A DNA stretch of 19,331 nucleotides from contig JBBQKP010000048.1 in assembly GCA_038326995.1 (NCBI GenBank), forward strand, positions 1 through 19,331. Direction: 5' to 3'. Source of the stretch: JBBQKP01 sp038326995 (GTDB lineage: Bacteria; Planctomycetota; Phycisphaerae; Tepidisphaerales; Tepidisphaeraceae). This document shows, in pieces, positions 14,159-19,331 of this stretch. Position 1 is the stretch's first letter; each line of letters opens with the position of its first letter. The notes under the pieces are model-generated. The model worked only from the letters and a program-made list of their open reading frames with translations, made no database searches and was not told where the DNA came from. The translations under genes and the position numbers were made by a program.

Positions 14159-14587
14159 CTGCGCTTTGGCGAACTCCGTCGCCGCCGAGAAACTTACATC
14201 TTCGCATCTTCGCATCTTCGCCTACTCCTTCAGAGCCGCTGGATTCCATCCCGCGGCTTTCTTCACCCTTTGACATCCTTGTCTTGCGGGCTAAGAACTC
14301 TGCATTTTCAAGTGCTTTGAAACGTTTCTGCGCTTCTTGCGCCCCCGGCGTCGCATCCTTGCGCTTCCGGGCATCTCTTGCACCCTTTCACCGCCCCATT
14401 TCTCCCTCTGCCCGATAAGAGCACGTTCCGTGCCACTCGAAGAAGTGAATTCAACTGTCAGTTCTCGGAATCACTGGCGTGTTCACTCGCCCGAAAAAGA
14501 GCCGCACACGAAATAAGCGGTCTTGTTCGCGGATTTCCGCAGTCGTTCCGTTTTCTATTGATCTCGATCAAAGGAAATCTAGTAGCC

Positions 14588-14636
14588 GCTTACCCACTCC
14601 CGCTTACCCACTCCCAATTATTCACTCCCGATTACT
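14588..14636. repeat. 14-bp tandem repeat near the methyltransferase gene end
   Basis: Two identical units, GCTTACCCACTCCC (14588 and 14602), then AATTATTCACTCCC (14616) and the start of a fourth (GATTACT, 14630). It lies 33-82 bases downstream of the methyltransferase stop. A closely related 14-base unit occurs between flgK and flgL at 17615-17656, so this is a dispersed repeat family in the cluster. Confidence 0.7.
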
Positions 14637-14669
14637 GCGTTCGCGGCTCTTTTAATTGAGTGCGAAGAT

Positions 14670-15473
14670 TTAGTCGCTAGCGTCGTCGATCCTCGAGCGC
14701 TGCAGCTCCATCCCGTAGATCGGCCAGCGCTTGTTCACGAACCGTCTTTCAAACAGTGTCTTGCGTCCTTCGATCAATCGCCCCTTCATCCAGCTCGCCA
14801 CGACTTCATCTTCCCACCAGTTTGCCGTCAGCAGTAACAGGTTCCATAGCTCCATCGCGCGGTCAGATTTGCCGGGAAGATCGATGTCCTGCATCAGCTC
14901 GCTTTTCTTCACACGTCTGCCGTCCCGCAAATCAGGACAAGCCGCGCCGATCGCGGAAGCCGCCCATTGAAAATATCCAGGGTGATCGGTCTTGAGCAAA
15001 AAAAGCCCGTCAGTGCTCATCGTATTGGCCAGGCGAATCAAAAATTCGCCAGAGAATAGCCGGTTTTTCAGCTCATTTTCTCCGTCGCACGGGTCGGGGT
15101 GGAGCAGCCACACTTCGCTGAGTTCCATCGGGGCGAACATCTCATCGACTTCCTGCGCCCGGCCGTTGATCAATCGAATGTTCTTCAGCCCGAGCTCGAT
15201 AATCCGGGCAGCTGCCTTACACAGCGCTGCCGCCTTCCAGTCCAGCCCGACGAACCCCACACCCGGATTGGCGTGTGCAATGTCAATTAGAAACTCCGCG
15301 TCGAAGCAGCCGATCTCAAGGACAATTTCATTGCAACGCAGCATGTCTTTGCCTATCACATCGCGCCAGTGCCCGCGTGCTTGTTTCTCTCTACCATCGA
15401 CAAACGCCACGTCGCTCATCGACGCAAGAACGTCTATATGCCTGCTGCGGCGGAAGGCGTGTTTGGGATTCAC
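14670..15473 (-). CDS. Divergent TrmB-family SAM-dependent methyltransferase
   Basis: Protein of about 267 residues sharing the TrmB layout: VLEIGC for SAM binding, VGFVGLDWKAAALCKAA, LHPDPCDGENELKNRLFSGE at the position of the PDPWPKxRHHKRR signature, and LKTDHPGYFQW in place of TDHxxYxE. Key differences are visible: the glycine-rich loop reads GCFDAEF instead of GCGxG, the tryptophan after PDP is cysteine, and the basic RHHKRR is replaced by NELKNR. tRNA m7G activity is therefore doubtful, especially as a normal trmB lies at 1-492. It follows flgL by about 110 bases inside a flagellar cluster, hinting at a flagellar or regulatory substrate. The start is uncertain: GTG 15473 gives the usual TrmB N-terminal length; TTG 15581 or ATG 15419 are possible. 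Confidence 0.8.
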   Translation of the reverse strand: MNPKHAFRRSRHIDVLASMSDVAFVDGREKQARGHWRDVIGKDMLRCNEIVLEIGCFDAEFLIDIAHANPGVGFVGLDWKAAALCKAAARIIELGLKNIRLINGRAQEVDEMFAPMELSEVWLLHPDPCDGENELKNRLFSGEFLIRLANTMSTDGLFLLKTDHPGYFQWAASAIGAACPDLRDGRRVKKSELMQDIDLPGKSDRAMELWNLLLLTANWWEDEVVASWMKGRLIEGRKTLFERRFVNKRWPIYGMELQRSRIDDASD

Positions 15474-15584
15474 GGTGTTTTTTTTCCGGTAGCAGTCATG
15501 GCGGGATGAATCCCAGGTCAAACAAAGCCTGACTCGCTCTAGAATTTTACCGCGAAATTTGGTTGCGAAAATGAACACCAATCT

Positions 15585-17525
15585 CTATCGCAGAAAATCA
15601 AACAAAGAAAGCCCGTCGATCCGCGCCGTCGTCGCCAGACTTGCTTGAAGCGCAGTCTGGATCGTCTGAAACTGTGTGATCGCGGCGGTGAAATCTACAT
15701 CTTCAAGCTCGCTGAGCGTCCTCTGATCCTGCACTTTCAGGTCTTCCAGCGTCGATAGCCGCCGCTCGAATTCCTGAACTTTCGCGCCTGCCTGCCCGCG
15801 CGCGGCGACGATGCGGTCGAGGTCTGTCTTCAGTTCCTCGGCCGCGCGGGTCATGTCGCGCTGATCTCCAGCGCGCATCGCTTTGCGTAGCCGGTCGAGC
15901 GACGCGAACACACCCGTGCTCGGAATCGGGTTCACGTCCTGACCCTGAATCACACCGCCGACGGTGACGCCTCCCAGCCCCAGGTCGGCCGCGGCTTTAG
16001 AGAAGTTGATCGACTCGATCGCCAGTGTCCCGCCCCCGCCGGTCGAATCAGTCAGTTGCAGGCCGTTGCTTGACGGCGAAAGCGTCAGGCTGACGCCCGC
16101 CCCCGCAGTACCGGCCGCGTTGTTCACGCGTGTAATGACGTCTGCGAGCGTGACGGCACCATCAAGATCGACCTCGAACGACACACCCGCTCCGTCCGTG
16201 ATGCGAATATCGTTCGCCCCGTTCGCGAGTTGAACGCCTTTTCCGTCGTTCAGTTCCGCCAGGGTCGTGGTCTGATCCAATGAAAGCAGACCCAGATCCG
16301 CGCCGGTCGAGCCGCCGTTCTCGCCGATGGTCATTCGCGTGCCCTGCACAGCATTTACCAGATCGATGCCTGTTCCGGCGGGGTTGATCGAAGCACGGAC
16401 GTTCGCGCCGCTGTTGTTGATTCGGTTGAGCACATCCTCCACGGTCGTCGCGCCGCCGAAGTTGATGTTTCTCGTTTGCCCGCCGTTGGTGATGGTCAGG
16501 CCCGAAGGGTCGATGCCCAGCCCGCCGCGGAGTTGCCCGATGGGAGTGAGAGGCCCGAGCACGGGCCGCACGCTCTGGCCGTTGACGGGAAGGCCCGCGC
16601 CCGCGCCGCCGAAAGCCGTTCGCACACCAAGATCCAGTGCGGTCGTTCCCGCGCCGACGTCCTGTATGTTGATGTTTTGTCCGGGATCGCCCGAGATGAT
16701 CAGGCCGTCCCCGCTGGAGTTGACGGCCGCGACGACATTTGTAATGCCCGAGTTGTTAATGAGGGTCGCGACATCACCCAGCGTGTCGGCCGTGCTCAGA
16801 TCGACCAGCACGGGCGAGACGCCCAATCCGTCTGAAATTGAGAGCGTACCTTTGGCGATTCCGGCGCCGCCCGTGCCCTTGAGGTCAATCAGCCTCGTGT
16901 TCTGAGTCGCACTGGGCGTGAGAATCGCCCGGCCCTGCACGCGGGTGCTGGTCGCGCCGAAAATCTCCGCCCCATCGACCATGAAACCGCTTCGCGTCGC
17001 TTCGTCAAAGTCGTTGGCGAGTACGGTGCGCGAGCCCACCCATCGCACGCCGCCCGCGTCGTCCAAAAACGGCGGAGCCGTCGAGCGGTCGCCCGCGAAT
17101 ACAAAGACCCCGCCCGCACTTTTGTTGGCGAGCGAGAAGAGCTGGTTGTAGATCGAGTCGAGCTGTGCCGCCCCGCCCGTGCGCGAATCTGACGTCGCAT
17201 CGCTTCCCACGTTCGCCGAGGCGATCGTCTGCGCGTCGCGCAGCAGGGCCGAAACGTCGGCGAGCGTCGTATCGACCGTTGAAAGATGATTCGCCCCGGC
17301 CTGCAGGTTTTTCCCATACTGCTCGCGCTGTTCCATCAGCTTGCGCAGGCTCATCGATATCGCCGCCACTCCCGGATCATCCGCAGGCGTGTTGATCCTC
17401 CTGCCCGTTGTCAGTTGATTCTGTATCTCCAGCAGATTTCTGTTCCCGCGCTGAATCGATCGCAGCGCCGAGTTGCTGCGCTGCAGATCAGAAACCCGTG
17501 CCAGAGGAATGGAATTGGTGGTCAT
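15585..17525 (-). CDS. flgL: Flagellar hook-filament junction protein FlgL, enlarged
   Basis: HAP3 joins the hook (through FlgK) to the filament. The coiled-coil ends are conserved: SNSALRSIQRGNRNLLEIQN, LTTGRRINTPADDPGVAAIS and VFAGDRSTAPPF at the N-terminus, and LEDVDFTAAITQFQTIQTAL at the C-terminus. At 646 residues it is about twice E. coli FlgL (317). The extra length is three flagellin-IN-like repeats of about 75-80 residues (roughly 226-303, 340-412 and 437-517), each with a pattern like GLTITNGG, then VEDVLNRINNSG. These probably form surface domains on the junction. No Shine-Dalgarno precedes ATG 17525; instead a heptamer repeat array ends 7 bases upstream. It follows flgK by 132 bases. 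Confidence 0.95.
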   Translation of the reverse strand: MTTNSIPLARVSDLQRSNSALRSIQRGNRNLLEIQNQLTTGRRINTPADDPGVAAISMSLRKLMEQREQYGKNLQAGANHLSTVDTTLADVSALLRDAQTIASANVGSDATSDSRTGGAAQLDSIYNQLFSLANKSAGGVFVFAGDRSTAPPFLDDAGGVRWVGSRTVLANDFDEATRSGFMVDGAEIFGATSTRVQGRAILTPSATQNTRLIDLKGTGGAGIAKGTLSISDGLGVSPVLVDLSTADTLGDVATLINNSGITNVVAAVNSSGDGLIISGDPGQNINIQDVGAGTTALDLGVRTAFGGAGAGLPVNGQSVRPVLGPLTPIGQLRGGLGIDPSGLTITNGGQTRNINFGGATTVEDVLNRINNSGANVRASINPAGTGIDLVNAVQGTRMTIGENGGSTGADLGLLSLDQTTTLAELNDGKGVQLANGANDIRITDGAGVSFEVDLDGAVTLADVITRVNNAAGTAGAGVSLTLSPSSNGLQLTDSTGGGGTLAIESINFSKAAADLGLGGVTVGGVIQGQDVNPIPSTGVFASLDRLRKAMRAGDQRDMTRAAEELKTDLDRIVAARGQAGAKVQEFERRLSTLEDLKVQDQRTLSELEDVDFTAAITQFQTIQTALQASLATTARIDGLSLFDFLR

Positions 17526-17532
17526 GGAAAAT

Positions 17533-17604
<72 letters not shown>

Positions 17605-17614
17605 CGAATCTCTG

Positions 17615-17656
17615 ACTTACCTCTTCCCGCTTACTTCTTCACGCTCCCCGCTTCCC
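17615..17656. repeat. 14-bp repeat family copy between flgK and flgL
   Basis: Three 14-base units, ACTTACCTCTTCCC, GCTTACTTCTTCAC and GCTCCCCGCTTCCC, fill the gap from the flgK stop to the heptamer array. They resemble the GCTTACCCACTCCC units at 14588. No terminator is evident between flgK and flgL, so the two genes may be co-transcribed. Confidence 0.6.
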
Positions 17657-17657
17657 C

Positions 17658-19331
17658 CTAGACCAAATTCATAAGCGTTTGCATGAGTTCATCCGCCACG
17701 CTTATTACGCGAGCGGCGGCCTGATATGCACGCTGATAGCGAAGAAGATTCATCGCCTCCTCGTCCAGACTCACGCCGCTGATCGCCTGCCTCTGTGCAT
17801 CGAGCGTTTCCACGACGGCGTCGGCGCTTTGTGTCCGTTGCCTGGCCGATTCCGTCTTACTCGCCAGGAAGTTCACCTGCGTTTGATAGGCCTCTTTAAG
17901 GCTCAAACCCTTCAGGCCGTTCACGGGCGCGTTCTGAAGATTGGCGATCGCGATCGCGGTCTGATTGTCGGCGGGCTGCCCGTTGCGTGCGGCGGCGATG
18001 AGCCTTGGATCCGCTTTGATCGTGTCACTTACCTTGATGTCCAGTGCGTCCCTGCCGGTAAAGAATCCGCCCACACCCAGCGAAGCAAGAACGCCAGAAC
18101 TGTCCTGGCTGAAGGTCAATTCACTCGCGCCCGAGTCGCTTGTGATCGTCAGCTTTCCGCCTGAAATAGACGCCGAAACGCCGTCGATCGCGTTAAGGTC
18201 TGTCGCAAGAGAATCGAGCGTCGTATCGTTTCCACCCAGTCCGTCGAGATCGACTTTGATGAGCGTGCTGGTGGATGAGCCGGTGGCTTTATCTCTGAGG
18301 TGCAGTACGAAGCTGCCGTTGTTGGCTTTGTTTGGAAGATCAGTCGCGGCGGCGTTGAGCGCGACGGTCGTGTCTGCGACGACACTGGTTCCCGTCACAC
18401 TCTGATAGCCAATCAGACCCTGACCCTGTGCGTGCGCCTTGTTGAGTTCGAAGACGAGTGAGCCCGCGAGATTGTCGAGGTCTCTGATGGTTTGGTTTAG
18501 GGTGTCGCGCGTCGCGGCGACTTGCCCGAGCACGCCACCGTTAATCTGAACCGTGCTGCCGTCCTTGAGTTCGTAAACGCCCACGCTCTTACCGTCATTG
18601 TCGATTCGGGTGGTGTAAGACAGGCCGCGATTGAAAGTGCCGATGACGACAGGTGTACTGCCGATGAAGACGTCGAGCGAGCCGCTTTCCTGCTGAACGG
18701 TGCGAACATTGACGAGTTTGGAGAGGTCTTTGAGCAGCGCGTCGCGGTTATCTCGCAGGCCGTTCGCGCCGCCGCCGCCCGATTCCGCGGTGACGATCTG
18801 CCCGTTAAGTTCGGCGATCTTGCTCGAGATTTCTTCGACCTGGTCCGAGTACGCGCCGAGCCTGGAATCGACATCTTTGATCAGCGAATCGAATTGGCCG
18901 CGGCTGGACTGCAGTCGATCCGCCAGCGTTTGGCCCTGCTGGGTGATGATCTGCCGCTGGCTGATGTCCTGTGGTTTATTTGCCAGTTCAGACCAGCCGT
19001 TGAAGAACTGACTCATCAGCGTACTGATGTCGTCCTCGCCCAGCTCGTTATAGACGGCCTCGATGCGTGATAGCCAGTTCGATGCCGCCCTTCCACCCTC
19101 ACTGTCTGACAGCGCCGCACGGAGACGTTCTTCGAGCGCCTCATCAATTTGCCGGTCGATTCCACCGAGATTCACGCCCGTTCCCACGAACGTGCCGCGC
19201 TGAATCTCCTGAGGCCGGTTGCTGGTGATGCGTGCGACCTGGCGCGAGTAGTCGGCGTTCCCCGCGTTTGCGATGTTGTTGCCGGTGGTCTGGATCGCCG
19301 CCTGCGATGCCGCAAGAGCGGTCTTTCCGAC
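17658..19331 (-). CDS. flgK: Flagellar hook-associated protein FlgK (HAP1), 5' end outside window
   Basis: HAP1 sits between hook and FlgL. The frame stays open to the window edge, giving 557 residues; only about 10 N-terminal residues seem to be missing, because the rod/hook motif TTGNNIANAGNADYSRQ appears near the start. NLGGIDRQIDEALEERL and SEGGRAASNWLSRIEAVYNE follow, as usual for FlgK. The C-terminus ends in the conserved EEAMNLLRYQRAYQAAARVI helix and DELMQTLMNLV. The middle (about 320-420) contains a repeat-like segment (LIKVDLDGLGGNDTTLDSLA) similar to flagellin-IN modules. Shorter starts such as GTG 19187 would remove the NNIAN motif and are rejected. Confidence 0.95.
   Translation of the reverse strand, partial: VGKTALAASQAAIQTTGNNIANAGNADYSRQVARITSNRPQEIQRGTFVGTGVNLGGIDRQIDEALEERLRAALSDSEGGRAASNWLSRIEAVYNELGEDDISTLMSQFFNGWSELANKPQDISQRQIITQQGQTLADRLQSSRGQFDSLIKDVDSRLGAYSDQVEEISSKIAELNGQIVTAESGGGGANGLRDNRDALLKDLSKLVNVRTVQQESGSLDVFIGSTPVVIGTFNRGLSYTTRIDNDGKSVGVYELKDGSTVQINGGVLGQVAATRDTLNQTIRDLDNLAGSLVFELNKAHAQGQGLIGYQSVTGTSVVADTTVALNAAATDLPNKANNGSFVLHLRDKATGSSTSTLIKVDLDGLGGNDTTLDSLATDLNAIDGVSASISGGKLTITSDSGASELTFSQDSSGVLASLGVGGFFTGRDALDIKVSDTIKADPRLIAAARNGQPADNQTAIAIANLQNAPVNGLKGLSLKEAYQTQVNFLASKTESARQRTQSADAVVETLDAQRQAISGVSLDEEAMNLLRYQRAYQAAARVISVADELMQTLMNLV

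Larger units (their letters stand above)
13964..14669. other. Repeat-rich intergenic region without a recognised gene
   Basis: About 700 bases between the methyltransferase stop and the fliW start. Short frames exist on both strands but look like by-products of repeats and skewed base use (C/T-rich on the plus strand). It contains the 30-base repeats at 14032-14158, an 8-base unit CATCTTCG repeated three times (14197-14220), and 14-base repeats at 14588-14636. A fliW promoter must lie here or further upstream, but I could not place one with confidence. Confidence 0.6.

Noticed and set aside
14024..14215. Small minus-strand frame encoding KTLVHGCTGE three times.
   Set aside because: It is open because the 30-base repeat is a multiple of three; the plus strand is open too, and no ribosome site or conserved residues support a gene.

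Overview
The window (about 19.3 kb, GC-rich) looks like a chromosomal stretch of a flagellated, LPS-making Gram-negative bacterium, most likely a planctomycete (Phycisphaerae-like). This is inferred from the lipid A kinase LpxK together with a FliW/CsrA flagellar regulatory pair, an enlarged FlgL with flagellin-IN-type repeats, rare Shine-Dalgarno use, and a large terminase of a type I associate with planctomycetes. No rRNA, tRNA, CRISPR array, transposase or integrase was seen.

Left part (1-4964, mostly + strand). After the 3' end of trmB comes an AT-richer promoter patch and then a compact cassette: a tandem-HTH (sigma region 4-like) protein, an ABC-type ATPase, a divergent two-zinc-ribbon membrane protein, a GNAT-like acetyltransferase, and a phage-type small and large terminase subunit. 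The ATPase and acetyltransferase match the two halves of the protein class described in COG2401 (ABC-type ATPase fused to a predicted acetyltransferase), but are separate genes here. The large terminase keeps its ATPase and nuclease motifs, yet there is no portal, capsid, tail, integrase or lysis gene, and housekeeping genes flank the cassette on both sides. This is the best candidate for an undescribed system.

Middle part (5112-9114, + strand). A small predicted lipoprotein is followed by glutamyl-Q-tRNA(Asp) synthetase (gluQ), SAICAR synthase of the long type (purC) and the carbamoyl-phosphate synthase small subunit (carA). Short direct-repeat arrays lie upstream of purC and across its stop codon.

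Right part (9131-19331, all on the - strand). Reading in the direction of transcription: flgK (5' end outside the window), flgL, a divergent TrmB-family methyltransferase, fliW, csrA, flagellin, lpxK and a PhnP-like metallo-hydrolase. It holds the hook-filament junction proteins, the filament subunit and the FliW-CsrA switch that, in other bacteria, matches flagellin translation to export. The flagellin leader carries a near-ideal CsrA hairpin exactly over the Shine-Dalgarno, and the csrA leader carries two related GGA motifs, so autoregulation is likely. Between fliW and csrA lie a candidate three-way-junction RNA and a sigma-28-like promoter. The leaders of flgL and fliW are rich in tandem repeats (7, 8, 14 and 30 bp units), including ten heptamers ending 7 nt before the flgL start codon.
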